From positions 102,037 through 166,036 of the forward strand of contig BJOX01000148.1 of the NCBI GenBank assembly GCA_009731375.1: a stretch of DNA of 64,000 nt. The letters are read 5' to 3'. The notes beneath the pieces are model-generated. The model did no database searches, was not told where the DNA came from, and saw only the letters and a program-made list of their open reading frames with translations. The stretch is from Paulinella micropora. Its lineage: Eukaryota; Cercozoa; Imbricatea; Euglyphida. A program made the position numbers and the translations under genes. Shown piece by piece: positions 41,036 to 52,398 of the stretch; the first letter of the stretch is position 1; the number at the start of each line of letters is the position of its first letter.

Positions 41036-43844
41036 GGGACGGCAAACATGACGGGCGGATTAAACATGAATAGTCAAAACATAACCAATGTAGGCTCACT
41101 AAACGGGCGGGTTGTCTCAACCTTACATACAGAACATGATGCGAACAAGGCTAAAGTGTCCGCCGATGGGTCTATTGATACTCACAGCGATGTTATCATA
41201 TCAACTGCGGCAGACAATCAACTACTTTTTTATAGCACTGGGCAATGGAGAAACCAGAACTCTCCATTTCTAAAATTAGACGGCACTGCCAATATGACTG
41301 GGGGATTAAACATGAATAGTCAAAACATAACAAATGTGGGTTCGCTAAATGGGCGAGTTGTTTCAACCTTATTTACAGAACATGACGCTAATAAAGCGAA
41401 AGTGTCAGCAGATGGTTCAATTGATACACACAGCGATGTTATCATATCAACTGCGGCAGATAATCAACTACGTATTTATAGCACTGGACAATGGCGAAAC
41501 CAGAACTCTCCTTTTCTTAGATTAGACGGCACTGCCAATATGACTGGAGGACTTAACATGAACAGCCAAAATATTACGAATGTGGGTTCGCTAAACGGGC
41601 GGGTTGTCTCAACCTTATTTACAGAACATGATGCGAACAAGGCTAAAGTGTCAGCCGATGGGTCTATTGATACTCACAGCGATGTTATCATATCAACTGC
41701 GGCAGACAATCAATTATTAATTTACAGGCCAATGGCGAAACCAAAACTCCCCGTTTCTTAGGTTAGATGGAACAGCAAACATGACGGGCGGATTAAACAT
41801 GAATAGTCAAAACATAACGAATGTGGGTTTGCTAAATGGTAGAGTTGTTTCAACCTTATTTACAGAGCACGATGCGAATAAAGCGAAAGTGTCAGCCGAT
41901 GGGTCAATTGATACTCATAGCGATGTAGTTATTACAACTCCCGCGAATGGTCAATTATTAACATACAACGGCACAAACTGGGTAAATTCCAGTTGGTCAT
42001 TAGCCTTTCTTGCTTTATCAGGCGGAACAATGACGGGAGATGTAAAATATGGGGCTTCTGCTTTTACTTTATACACAGCCCCGCAGACTATGACAACCAA
42101 CAATTCTGGGGGGTTTGTTGCTTCTGCTTCTAATGAATACTATTCAGCATATTATGCTTTTAATGCCGACCAGAACGATTATTGGAGCACTGCTATATAC
42201 TATAATGACACGACAGGAGTTTATTCAAGAACACCAGCAACCACGAACACATGGGGAGGAACACCATACACAGGCGAATATATAAAAATTGATTTAGGGG
42301 CGATATACAAAATAAAAAATTATTATGTGAGGTCTTCGTCCGCGAACTTTATTGAAACAACCCCGAGCATTTGGTATGTAGGAACAAGTGCGGATAACAT
42401 TACATACACTTTATGGGATAGCAGGAGCGGAGAGGCATGGGCTTCACAATCAACGAAAACATATACACCCGCTTCAAATGTTAACGCCAGATATGTCATT
42501 TTTATAGTAAATAAGACTGGAAGTGGAGGAACTTCATTTAGAAGTCAGCCCCGTATAGCCAGTTTGTATTTTGATTATGAGACATTTAATTATGATATAA
42601 CAAATGTTAGAAATATTTCAGGCTACTCATTAACAACGAGCGGAGCGATAACGGCTACTGGAACCATAACGGCCAGCGGATTAATTACGGCTAATGCTGG
42701 GGTATTGGGAACCACATTAACGGCCAGCGGATTAATTACGGCTAATGCTGGATTATCAGGAACGACATTAACAGCCAGCGGCTTGATTACGGCTAATGCG
42801 GGAATATCAGCTGTTAATAGCACGGTAGACATAAGGGGGGAAGCGAGAAGCGGGTCTCATGCTTCACCAGTAGGTTTATATGTTTCCGCAAATCTCGGTC
42901 AGACTTCTGGGGGCGTTGAATTCAGGCACAGCAACGGCACTCAGGGGGTAGGATTTGGTTATAATTCAATATATGTGGCTGGAAGCGATGGAAATCAAAA
43001 TTTAAATTTTTATGCGAAAGGAAGTGGGTCATTAATTGCTCAGAGTAATTTTCATTGTAGTGCGATGTTAGTATCAGATAGTGGAAGTAGGTTATCTATT
43101 CAAAATCAAGTAGATGGAGGTAGCAACCAAGGAATTTTTATGTGGGATACAGGCAATTCAGACGGGGGAATTTATATGGCGAGTTCTGGGGCGGGTAAAT
43201 CATTAAGTGGAGCGACAGCCCCTGCTTCAATAACTGGCGATTTTTCCTCTCACGCAATTAGATTTAGAGCGGGTAATAGTTCTACTAATGGTTTTACATG
43301 GGAAAATTCGTCAAATGCTTGTAAAATGTCATTAAGAGCGGACAACGGACAATTAGTCGTTCCACTAAATGTTTATGTTTCTTTCGATAGAAGATTAAAA
43401 ACAGATATTAAAGAATGTCCTGGTTTAGAATTGATTAATAAGTTAAATCCAGTCTGCTTTCGTATGATTGAAAACACTACGCCTCTTAGAATGGGTATGA
43501 TAGCACAGGAATTAGATGACACATTACAAGAATTAAATATGCCGGATTTTGCTGGATTATCTAAAAACCCTGTTATGGTTCCATGTGAGAAGCAAAGAGC
43601 AGAATGTGAATTGAAAGGAGAATGTATCAAGCCACAAGATGTCAAAATGGTTTATACTGGCGATTATTGTTATACTATTGCTTATCCAGAGTTTATAGCA
43701 CCAGTAATTAAGGCTGTTCAACAATTATCAGAAACAGTAGTTAATTTAGAAAAAGAAAGTAAAACTTTACTTAATATATCACAAGACCAAGCGAACCAAT
43801 TAGCAGAAATCCGAGCAGTCGTGTTTCCTCCCAATGCCCCCTAG
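40034..43844 (+). pseudogene. Fibre/spike with 246-bp repeats, discoidin-like and S74 domains
   Basis: Starts MSQFKSLLGLNELAVDSLNI; the partial copy at 38964-39965 is the artefactual duplicate. Five ~82-residue repeats (RLDGTANMTGGLNMN...NDNQLLIYSTGQWRN style) begin near 40785, 41031, 41277, 41523 and 41763. Then 42050-42590 looks like an F5/8 type C (discoidin) carbohydrate-binding fold (GEYIKIDLGAIYKIKNYYVR, YTLWDSRSGEAW, NARYVIFIV). TASGLITANAG repeats follow, and the S74 chaperone (FDRRLKTDIKEC, INKLNPVCFRMI) closes the protein. Frameshifts near 40787, 41030 and 41730. Likely receptor-binding fibre. Confidence 0.75.
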
Positions 43845-44175
43845 ATTACACCCTCCACCACCAGTCATAGAAGTAGATGGCGAACTCACACCAGAGTTGA
43901 AGAATTGTGTGCTAGATGTCCAAATTAAGCAGGAAGAAAAAAAATTAGACCACGAACACGAAGACAACTGGGACTGTTGTATGACTAAGCGAAAAACCGA
44001 CAGCAGACTTATTAAATACTCATTTTAAATGGGTATCATTATCGCTATTATCACCCTTTGTATCGTACGGCTATCTGAAAAGAACTTACCGTGCGAGGTA
44101 GCCAACACGTATGTAGGTATTTTGACCTTAATCATTGGCATTTGCCTTCCATCGCCTTCTTCAAGCAAGAAATGA
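43834..44175 (+). pseudogene. Two-TM protein following the fibre, Polinton copy
   Basis: ATG overlaps the fibre stop exactly as in the PLV. MPPRLHPPPPVIEVDGELTP, charged helix, CCMTKRKTDSRLIKY, then TAA at 44026-44028 where the PLV copy reads on, followed in the same frame by two hydrophobic segments (IIIAIITLCIVRL and YVGILTLIIGICL) to TGA 44173-44175. The nonsense codon falls just before the first TM. The 3' end overlaps the convergent Cys-rich gene by 15 bp. Confidence 0.62.
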
Positions 44176-44430
44176 GCACTCATATAGTTGAGTTTTATAC
44201 CAAGAAGCATCACCAGCACAGATTAGCGGAATAGCTTCATCAAAACTACGACAAGCTTTATTTCCGTTATTTATGAAAACACATTTAAATTTAGTTTCTA
44301 TTCCTTTTTGAATACACCACATACAACTTTCATTTTTTTTCTCACTGACTCGTGAATAGAAGTCGCAGGCGGTCCGAGCAGAAATATTAATTAATAAAAA
44401 GTTTATGAGCAGTAATGTAGAGGGCATCAT
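44161..44430 (-). CDS. Small Cys-rich secreted protein, Polinton copy
   Basis: 89 residues: signal-like MMPSTLLLINFLLINIS, then RTACDFYSRVSEKKNESCMW, KFKCVFINNGNKACRSFDEA and CAGD, ending ECSFLA. All seven mature Cys of the PLV copy are kept. It starts within the first codons of the divergent gene at 44429, so promoter and coding sequence overlap. Secreted or surface-exposed by the signal sequence; role unknown. Confidence 0.65.
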   Translation of the reverse strand: MMPSTLLLINFLLINISARTACDFYSRVSEKKNESCMWCIQKGIETKFKCVFINNGNKACRSFDEAIPLICAGDASWYKTQLYECSFLA

Positions 44431-44800
44431 GACGGACTATAAATACCAGAAGATTATTTTTCTGAGTAATGATTTTCCAGGCGGGGTTAATGGTAGCAAG
44501 ACATTTGACAAAAACATTCGAATGAACTTTACACCGACTAGAATGAATGTTAAGTTTATCCACTATATGAATGATATGACTGAAACGAAAACAAAAATCC
44601 TTCATATGGACCGCATCGGGATTATTGGCAGATTCGCCGATAGCAACATCGCAAACATTTCTAATCTCAGCTACAACTTGGGAGTAGTAGGTTGGACCGA
44701 CGGACAATACAGTTTTAAAGTGCTTAAATCAGACAGCGGTAATATTGAGACTGACCAGCTAGCTGGAAGAATTGTTATTTGTTTAGAATTTCTTGGCTAA
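44429..44800 (+). CDS. Unknown virion-cluster protein
   Basis: Start at MTDYKYQKIIFLSNDFPGGV (44429) preferred; an upstream ATG at 44405 would overlap the divergent gene more. 123 residues, beta-type pattern (KNIRMNFTPTRMNVKFIHYM, LHMDRIGIIGRFA, GQYSFKVLKSDSG, GRIVICLEFLG). Intact frame, directly before the packaging ATPase. No family recognised; a single-jelly-roll or cement protein would fit the size, but this is a guess. Confidence 0.5.
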   Translation: MTDYKYQKIIFLSNDFPGGVNGSKTFDKNIRMNFTPTRMNVKFIHYMNDMTETKTKILHMDRIGIIGRFADSNIANISNLSYNLGVVGWTDGQYSFKVLKSDSGNIETDQLAGRIVICLEFLG

Positions 44801-44814
44801 TATTTATATAAACG

Positions 44815-45638
44815 ATGGAGAAAATCAATAATGTAAAGGTAAAACCAGTTAAGCAAAACGGAGATGGAGACAAGTTGGCAAAAGGACATAAGTTATTTGA
44901 TGAGCTGTTCGCTAATATTTCTCTTCTCGCTCGCAAGAAGAGTGGCAAGACGACCGCACTGTTCGAAATCTTGAAACGAACGACCGACAAAAAGACCCAC
45001 GTTGTTATTATTGCCAGCACGATACACAAGGACCACATCTACAAAGAAATGGTTCAGCAATTCAAGAAGAAGGGAAACCCGATGGCGATATATACATATT
45101 TGAAAACGGACTGCTACAGTGTAATCGATTACGAGTTACACAAGCTCAACAAGCCAGACGAAGAGCAAGAAGAAGGAGAGATTGTTCAAGACGGTAAGAA
45201 GAACCGAAGCCGAAGTTTCTTTATTTTGGAAAAGAGGAAAAGAAGAAGCAGGATGGAGACGAAAAAACCCCGAGACCGAGCAAATACATTACACCAGAAG
45301 TCGTGTTCGTGTTAGATGATGTAGGTAGCGGATTACGGGATAAGTCCATTAGCGACCTGTTGAAAAAAAATAGACACTACAAGTCAAAAGTGATTATGAG
45401 CTCGCAGTACCTTAACGACTTACGGCCTGAGGCTATTAAACAGCTGGACTACCTTCTTATTTTTCCAGGTCAGAGCGTTGATAAAATAGAGCTCGTGTAT
45501 AAACATCTGGACCTCGGCTACGACCTCGACTACTTCATTGAAAAATATCACGAGGCGACAAAGGAACGATTTAACTTTTTGTATGTTGATGCGGTATCGG
45601 ACGAACTGAGGCAAAATTTTAACTATCGCTTGCGATAG
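44815..45638 (+). pseudogene. Genome-packaging ATPase, Polinton
   Basis: Walker A is in SLLARKKSGKTTALFEIL and Walker B in VVFVLDDVGSGLRDKSI, followed by SKVIMSSQYLNDLRP (sensor Gln). Between them are a disordered Glu/Lys-rich insert (PDEEQEEGEIVQDGKK) and a frameshift between 45210 and 45300. The C-terminal half ends RQNFNYRLR. This matches the FtsK/HerA A32-like ATPase of Polintons. It is only distantly similar to the PLV ATPase at 24218. Confidence 0.78.
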
Positions 45639-45769
45639 TCAATAATTTCAATAAACGATTTTTATGATTTTATTATTATTTATTTTTTTCCATATATTAT
45701 AATGGTTGTAAAACAACAAGGGTTGAAGTCATTCCAACAGTCGGAAAAATAACAAGAAACTCAAACACA

Positions 45770-46018
45770 ATGGCGGGCGGAAAAAAGAAAACTGGTCGCA
45801 AGAAACAAAAGGGTTGTGGGCAAAAGGGAGGTAAAATAAACTGGGAAAAGGTTGGCAATACATTTAGGTCTATTAATAACTATTTGAAAAAAGACAAAAC
45901 AATCTCTCGCTTAGCTGGAGCTTTGGATAGAGTTGGCGTTCCTTATGCTGACAAAGTTCAAAAGGTTGCGAGCGATATGCGATAGGGAAAGCAACGAGGC
46001 CGTGGAGCACTTAAATTT
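45770..46018 (+). pseudogene. Small basic core-like protein
   Basis: Begins MAGGKKKTGRKKQKGCGQKG, then an amphipathic helix-rich segment (KVGNTFRSINNYLKKDKTIS, LDRVGVPYADKVQKVASDMR), stop at 45983-45985; the sequence after it still reads GKQRGRGALKF to 46018, so a frameshift or stop may truncate it. The basic GCG start and GRGxL end resemble small core or pVI/pX-like proteins of Polintons and adenovirus relatives, which bind DNA or disrupt membranes. Assignment is tentative. Confidence 0.45.
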
Positions 46019-46102
46019 TAAATATTAAACTAAACTTTCTATTATTTTTTTACTAACAATATGTGGACCTTTTGAAAAAGCTTCACCAAAACCTGTGGAG
46101 GT

Positions 46103-47664
46103 ATGCGAAAGAAACTTAAACAACGACCGCCGAGGATATACAGAACGAAGAATGGTCGGCCATATATCAAAGTAAAAGGCAAACGAGCATATCTAAACTT
46201 TGGAAAGAAAACAAATGACTTATCAACACTTCAAATCGTTAAGCTATTTATGAAATATTTAGGAAGACCGAAGAGGGCGAAGACAAAGAAGGAAGACAAG
46301 AAAAAAGTTCAAAGCTTGTCAGAGATTGAACAGAATACAAGAATGGCTATTCAAGACCACTTAGATAAACTCAAGCAGGAGAAATGTGAAAAGATAGAAG
46401 CCATAGACAAGAAGGAGAAAGCGGACATTGAAGAAAAAGACCAGGAAAGGAAGAGGCAACACCGCAAAGAATTAGCCGACATACAAGAAAGACAGGATGA
46501 AAAGGACCGAGAACTCAGGAAAGAGAAACGACTTATTTAGGAATTACGGAGAACTAAGCAAGGACTATTAACCGCGCCACCAGACCCATCTATTGATTAA
46601 AAAAGCCCAAAAAAAACACACTCCAAAATCATCTCCAATCGGAATAACTGATATAACTGATGAAGTAAACAAGCAAGAAAAAGATTTGAAAGACGAAAAA
46701 GAAAAGAATTTTTGATGATATGTTTACAGAGGGTATGAGATTAAAACGAAAAAATACTGGAAAACCTAAAAATGACTCTGTAGTATCCAGTCTCATAAAA
46801 GCAGGCATTGATATTAAAATTGTAAAACCAAAAAGTAAAAAGAAAAATTATTCAGAGACATTGAAACAATGGTTATACACTCAAAAATTTACCGAAAACA
46901 TAACTTCTCCCAATGAAGGCTGAGACAAACTAGATAAACTTCTAAAAGAGAAGAAAGCACCACAGACAAAACAACCTCCAACCAAACCGCTACCCCAGAC
47001 ACAGCCCGATGAGCAGACCCCTAATTCACCAGAGGCTAAACAGCTAATATTTGAGTTGACAAACCCAGAAGTGAAACAACAAGCACCCCAAGAAGACCAA
47101 CAACAAGCACCACAAGCAGACACACAACCATCGCCTTTAGAAAATGACGCTCCTCAAGATGGAACAGGCCCCTACAGAGGATTAATGACACACGAAATAA
47201 ATGAGATTATGAAAAAACATAAGTGGTTTCTCGGCGCAGTTCCCAGCGACCAGCTCAACGCTTTGAACCCAGGAAGCAGAAAGCGATACGGTTTCATAAT
47301 GAACTTAGACCGCCATAATCAAGGAGGCTCGCACTGGATAGCAGTTTGGATTTCTTTGAATGGAGACAGGGCTGTTGAAGTTTATGACCCTCTAGCCGAA
47401 TATCAACCTACTGAACTTTTCCAGCATCAAATGAAACAGCTGTTAGAGAAAAGCCGTCCTGATAGTTATTTATTAATGAAGGTTAATCAAGTAAAACAAC
47501 AAAGCGACACCTCAGATACCTGCGGATGGCACTCGATGCGATTTTTTCTCCTGAGAGCAAAAGGAGTGAGACTTAAATTTGCTAGCGGTTTCACAGACTT
47601 AAAAGAAAAAGAAGCCGAAGAACTGAAAGCCCAGAATGGCTACGGCTTTGATACGTATATTTGA
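46103..47664 (+). pseudogene. Adenovirus-type cysteine protease with long N-terminal extension
   Basis: The C-terminal catalytic domain (47056-47664) has HNQGGSHWIAVWI (His), AVEVYDPLAEYQ (acidic) and SDTSDTCGWHSMRFF (Cys), the Ulp1/adenain triad order. Upstream, the frame is open to 46720 except for TGA at 46921-46923, and with a frameshift near 46600 it joins 46103, which encodes PPRIYRTKNGRPYIKVKGKR and a long charged coiled coil. Polinton proteases often carry such an extension. It would cleave capsid precursors during maturation. The PLV has no counterpart. Confidence 0.75.
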
Positions 47665-47747
47665 AGCAGCCCCCTCCGTTGTGGTAGGTAATTAAAACAA
47701 AAAAATATTTTCTAATATATATATATATATATAATTTTTTGAGGTCG

Positions 47748-47759
47748 TAGGTTCCTACA
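47748..47759. other. Short hairpin before penton ATG
   Basis: GTAGGTTCCTAC forms a short palindrome directly before the penton ATG. A similar GTAGGGGCTTGTCCCTAC hairpin is at 52386-52403 over the stop of the ExoX-like gene; both are preceded by GGTC. Confidence 0.3.
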
Positions 47760-48571
47760 ATGGATTATTGCGGAGGCAGGAGCTCTAACATTTACTATGT
47801 CAATAGCAAAAATAGGATAAACGGCACGGATAGCGATTTCATTCACTCCATCGATATGAAGGGGTTAGACAACCCGACACATTGTAAAATACTTCATATC
47901 TATGTGCCGAAATCATATTACTCTGTGGCAAGTCCTTACAACACTTTTACTTTGAGTGAAGATGGATATGAGGCGCTCATTACGATACCTGAGGGCAACT
48001 ACACGATGAACAACTTAAAAAATAAGCTGGCCGAAGTGCTAACCGCAGACAGCCCCAACCATTACACATACACAATAACAAGCAACAACACGAATACCGA
48101 TCCAGAAGACGGCAAGTTATTATTTACCGTAGCGGGCAACCTAGGAATTCAACCGAGGTTTATATTTGATGGCGAAACTCGCATCCACGAAGTAATGGGT
48201 TTTTGACCGAGACTCAACATATTTCTTCGTCAACAATAACTTGAGGTCCCCAAATGTCATAATCTTGACTGGCGAAAAAACATTGTATCTATAGTCGGAC
48301 CTCATTGGCGAAGGCGATAACCACGTATTACAGGAAATATACCGCTAACGAGATCCCGTTCGGCTCTGTTATCTACGATGGAAGCGGGTCGAAGTATGGC
48401 AAAAGACTGTCCGCTAATTCAAACAATGTTTATCGGTTTTACTTAACCGACGAAAACGACCAACCAATTAACCTCAACGGGCTCGGCATTGTAATGACGT
48501 TGTTAATTTATCGCGAGACGAATTATTTTAATTTATTTTCATCATTTTTTAATTTGTTAAAATCTCGTTAA
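47760..48571 (+). pseudogene. Minor capsid (penton) protein, Polinton
   Basis: Reads IYYVNSKNRINGTDSDFIHS, ILHIYVPKSYYSVASPYNTF, ALITIPEGNYTMNNLKNKLA and RIHEVMGF, then frameshifts near 48200, 48290 and 48330 lead through STYFFVNNNLRSPNVIILTG and ANEIPFGSVIYDGSG to FYLTDENDQPINLNGLGIVM. That succession (YYV-S-NR---TDSDF, IP-GNY, MGF, DLIGEG, LTDE--PI-LNG) is the Polinton penton pattern. It forms capsid vertices. Placed before the major capsid gene, the reverse of the PLV order. Confidence 0.75.
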
Positions 48572-48634
48572 TTAATTTAATTTTAGAATTATTTATTTTT
48601 TATATAGAACCACAAGCGAAAAAAAAAAGCAAAA

Positions 48635-50229
48635 ATGTCAGTCCAATACGGCGGCGAACTCGTCCATCAGTCCAAGGAACTGCTCACTGGAAGTATGAGT
48701 TGAATAAACTCACAAGCCGTGAAGGGTCGGCGAATATTACTCTCACAACCGCGGGAGGAAATGAGAGCACATTTGAAATCCCTACTCGCCCTTTGAACCT
48801 TGCGAGGTCTGTGTTGCGATTTACTTACACTCCTGCAGCATCGGTTGGTTATAATCGTATTTTATGGATTGTCTGTCTATGATTAGAACAATTGAATTGA
48901 GAACCCGAAGCGGTTTGTATTTGTGTAATCTCCAAAATGTCGGCAACTACACGAAGATTGTATGGAAGCCTGAGATTAGTTATCAAAAGTTTATGTCTCT
49001 TGAAAATCACGGGGCAGGCGTATCTAGCGGAGGTATGCGTCAAAAGTGTAATGCCCCAACTACATTTGCAGCAAAAGCAACAAGTTATGCTAGAATTAAT
49101 TCTATGAACACTGCGGCGGTTGCGGCAGCAGCGAATGTTGCAGCACACACAGCACTTAATACAGGAAATGCTTATACTGATGCTGCAGTTAATGGAGCAA
49201 TCACGGACCTTGAAGGAAAAATCAACACAGTCAAGACAACCTTCGTGCCTTATCTACTAGTACCATACAGGCCGAACTGGCTGATGCCTTTGACCATCCT
49301 GCTATTACTGCTCGTCGTCATAATGACTTGCTCGTTGCTAATGGAACTGGTAATGCTAGTTTTGTTAATGTGGCATATGAAGAAGCAAAGTATTTTGAAG
49401 GAGGAACTAATGCGACCGCTGACCCTGTTATCAATGTTAAACTTCCTTTGGGTATGCTGTTTGGCACTATTTTTGAATTGGATAAGACTATCGGCTTCAA
49501 TGAAATCCTTGACATGCGAATTGTGTGGGAAGGAACTAACCGTGCTTTCTTCTATGGAACGGATGCGAAGAGTGTTGCGGGAGGAACCACTGCGACTATT
49601 GTCGGAGCCACAGTTTCAAACTTGAACTTGTTCCTGTCCGTGGAAACCGACCCGAATGTAACTCTTGGTGTCCAGCAAAAGATTGCGGGTGAGGGCTTTC
49701 CATTTAAGATTGAGTATCCTATCTCGTGGAAACAAAACCTTCAAACAGCACAACAAAACTATGTCATTAAGATGAACCGCTCGCAAGGTGAGAAAATTCG
49801 TCGTATATACACTTCCGCCTTCAACAACACTGAGAGTTCAAATACCGCTTTTGATAATGATAACAGGGCGGATGCGAAAATTATTACTTATTATATACAA
49901 CACTTGATGGGACCCGCCTTCAACAGTTTGATATTGACACTTCTGAGAATGAGGATTATATGATTTTGAAGGATAAGTTGAAGGGAAGTGCTATCCTAAA
50001 CAGCGATGTCTATCATTACAACTGGTTCCATGTTGATACTTGGGACAACAACCGCCCGCTGTGTGATAAGGATACTAACGGCTATGAGGTATTAAGCGGT
50101 TTGAGTCTAGATACCGAGAGGCGATATGAATTTGTGTCAACTACCGCTGGAAAAAATCTCAACCATTACACTTATGCTATTCTTCAACGAAGTGTGCTTG
50201 TTAAGGGAATTGAAATTATTATGTCTTAA
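48635..50229 (+). pseudogene. Major capsid protein, double jelly-roll, Polinton
   Basis: ATG at 48635 (MSVQYGGELVHQSKELLTG). Coding switches frames near 48692, 48860, 49240 and 49900. Landmarks: STFEIPTRPLNLARSVLRFT, TRSGLYLCNLQNVGNYTKIV, an Ala-rich helix (NTAAVAAAANVAAHTALNTG), VNVKLPLGMLFGTIFELDKT, WEGTNRAFFYG and YHYNWFHVDTWDNNRPLCDK, ending VKGIEIIMS. The IP--PLNL-RS-L-F and L-T-SG--LC-L motifs are typical of Polinton capsid proteins. It is so diverged from the PLV capsid that they are clearly separate lineages. Confidence 0.8.
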
Positions 50230-50274
50230 TTGATTTTTGAAAGTTAATCTATTTTTTTCTTACAATAATATACG

Positions 50275-51515
50275 ATGACCTCTCATCAGAGAAATTTCAT
50301 AGCGCAAAATCCGGAAGGAGACTTTATAAACCTAAAGGTCGGGTATGACGGACACATTGAAACCAATAATATGAAAACCGCTTTCGGCGAAGCATTAACG
50401 AGTCAATTAACGCCCGTCGTCCAGGAGATTTTCCCATATACAATAAACACACAAATATGGACGAAGACCGAAACGAAATCTACCGTTTCATTTTCAAGTA
50501 ATATGGCGGAGTTAAAGACTCAAGCAGACACAACAAGTAATGCGGAGTTGGTAAGCAAAAAAAGAATTAAATACAGAACTGGTATGGGTGTCCTTACTCG
50601 TTTCACAGCTCTATGGAATACAGACGAGACTAAGGACTACTATTCACTTATCGGGATAGGAGATAGTGGATTAAGTGATGGCTTCTATTTCTATAAAGGT
50701 TATAATCAAGGAATGAATATTCTTCATTGCAAAGGTGGTGCTAGCTTCCGCTATAATCAAGCAGTCTGGGATGACCCTTGCGATGGAAGAAAAGATATGC
50801 CTTTCATAGACTTCACAAAAGGAAATGTATTTCAGATTTCGTTTCAGTATTTGGGATTGGTGCTATACGGCTTTATATTGAGAATCCTACCACTGGAGGA
50901 TTTCAGTTAATCCACACTTTAAGATATGCTCATTCTAATTTAGGTGTGAGTCTGCGAAACACTTCATTACCATTTTCTGCGGTGATGAGAAATGATAACG
51001 ACACAGGAATTCAATACCTTAAAACCGCGAGTGTTGGGTTATTTATTGAGGGGGCTAACAACATAAACACTAGTATAACGAACGAAGTTGAAGGAACCAA
51101 AGCTGCGACTGCTACAGAAGGACCTGTATTCAGTATTAGGAATAAAGCATTGTTTGATAGTAGCATAACCAACTATTCAACTGTGTATCCTACATTGATA
51201 AGCATCACGAACGAGGATAGCAAAACAATTATCGCGAAATTAGTATTAAATGGAACATTAACAGGAGCAGGTTTTACTGATGTTGATATCAAATATTCTA
51301 TTGTAGATACAGACTCAAAAGCATCCGCCATCGCTGGGGGCACTACCCTTCTCAAGCTTTATATTACGAGCGGGTCAAGTCAAATACTCAACCTTAGAAC
51401 TTATGATATTCAATTGTCTCCGAGTGATGTTTTAACATTCACACAAAAAACACTTTCTGGAGCTGGCGGCGGAAATGTTAATGTTATTGTGAATTTTATT
51501 GAAGACCAATATTAA
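50275..51515 (+). pseudogene. Conserved putative virion protein, Polinton copy
   Basis: MTSHQRNFIAQNPEGDFINL, then LTPVVQEIFPYTINTQIW, KYRTGMGVLTRFTALWN, MPFIDFTKGNVFQISFQYLG, QYLKTASVGLFIEGANN and NEDSKTIIAKLVLNGTLTGA, ending VNFIEDQY. A frameshift near 50860 joins the two frames. It lines up block by block with 29479-30709 of the PLV. It follows the major capsid gene here but is remote from it in the PLV. Function unknown; probably virion-associated. Confidence 0.62.
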
Positions 51516-51550
51516 TTTTTGTAATATTTTTTCTAATATAATATAGTAAT

Positions 51551-51791
51551 ATGTTTTATCGACGTAAGTTATGGTAGGCGGTTTCTAACAAAAGCATCTA
51601 TCAAAACCCACATAAGAATACTTATAAGCAAATATAGCGATGGAGAAGTACTGAACCCAGAAGATAGCGATTTTGTGCGAGACCTGATAACCCATCATCC
51701 AGGCGTAAAAGATTGCATCATTGATGTCGAAGGCAAACACTTTCGTGCGAATGGTAAGCCGTTTTCGTGGAATTGCTGTGTTGACTCATAG
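51551..51791 (+). pseudogene. DUF3223/DCL-like small protein
   Basis: Starts MFYRRK, with a frameshift near 51570, then RRFLTKASIKTHIRILISKY, NPEDSDFVRDLITHHPGVKD and GKHFRANGKPFSWNCCVDS. The spacing of LISKYSDGE, ED-DF---L---HP and F-W-CC resembles DUF3223 (DCL-type) domains found in chloroplast factors and viruses. About 79 residues. Role unknown. Confidence 0.45.
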
Positions 51792-51880
51792 GGCTTAGTG
51801 AATCAAAAAAATGGCGAGAGTGATAAAAAATGCGAGCAGGAATACGATAAGACCACAAAATACAGGAATATCTAGACCTC

Positions 51881-52126
51881 ATGGCTATTGATGTATTCGC
51901 AGAACCCAGATACATATGCGAAATAAGTGGCGATATATATGAGCGGGTTGATGTCCATGTTGACCATCACTTCGACGTTATACAATTCAAAGATACCCTT
52001 AAACAATACCTGGAAGTGAATAGAGAAGTAGAAGTTGAAGACAACATTTTGAAAGAACCGCATTTTACTAAGTTTAGCGAATTCCACAAACAGAAAGCAA
52101 TATTGCGAATAATAAAAAAGAAATAA
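51881..52126 (+). CDS. Small protein, unknown
   Basis: 81 residues from MAIDVFAEPRYICEISGDIY through VDVHVDHHFDVIQFKDTLKQ to a charged end RIIKKK. Intact frame. A 26-codon frame at 51811 just upstream could be its displaced N-terminus. No family recognised. Confidence 0.4.
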   Translation: MAIDVFAEPRYICEISGDIYERVDVHVDHHFDVIQFKDTLKQYLEVNREVEVEDNILKEPHFTKFSEFHKQKAILRIIKKK

Positions 52127-52140
52127 ATATTAGAGGTAGA

Positions 52141-52326
52141 TTATAGATACTTTTTTACTTCATCTTTATTCTTAAAATAAGGTTGTTGAACCAGCCATTC
52201 AAGATACTCTTTGTCAATCTTGGCGACATCTTCAATTTTTTAATGCATATATTTTCCATATTGTAGAACTTTATTTGCTTCTTCCTCTTCATTAGGAATT
52301 TCTTTTTTTGCTTCGGCTTCACTCAT
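52141..52326 (-). pseudogene. ExoX-C-like protein, truncated paralogue
   Basis: MSEAEAKKEIPNEEEEANKV, LQYGKYMH, TAA at 52240-52242, then in the same frame KIEDVAKIDKEYLEWLVQQP and DEVKKYL. It is a tandem paralogue of the next gene with a Lys codon changed to stop inside the conserved GKYKGKKIED motif. Confidence 0.5.
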
Positions 52327-52398
52327 CGTAGGTTGTATACATTACATAAAATTTATTTATTATAATCATAAATAAACAGGGGTCGTAGGGGCTTGTCC

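Noticed and set aside
40785-42000. Regular 246-bp repeats considered as a CRISPR or satellite array
   Set aside because: They are in-frame protein repeats of the fibre stalk with no spacer structure.
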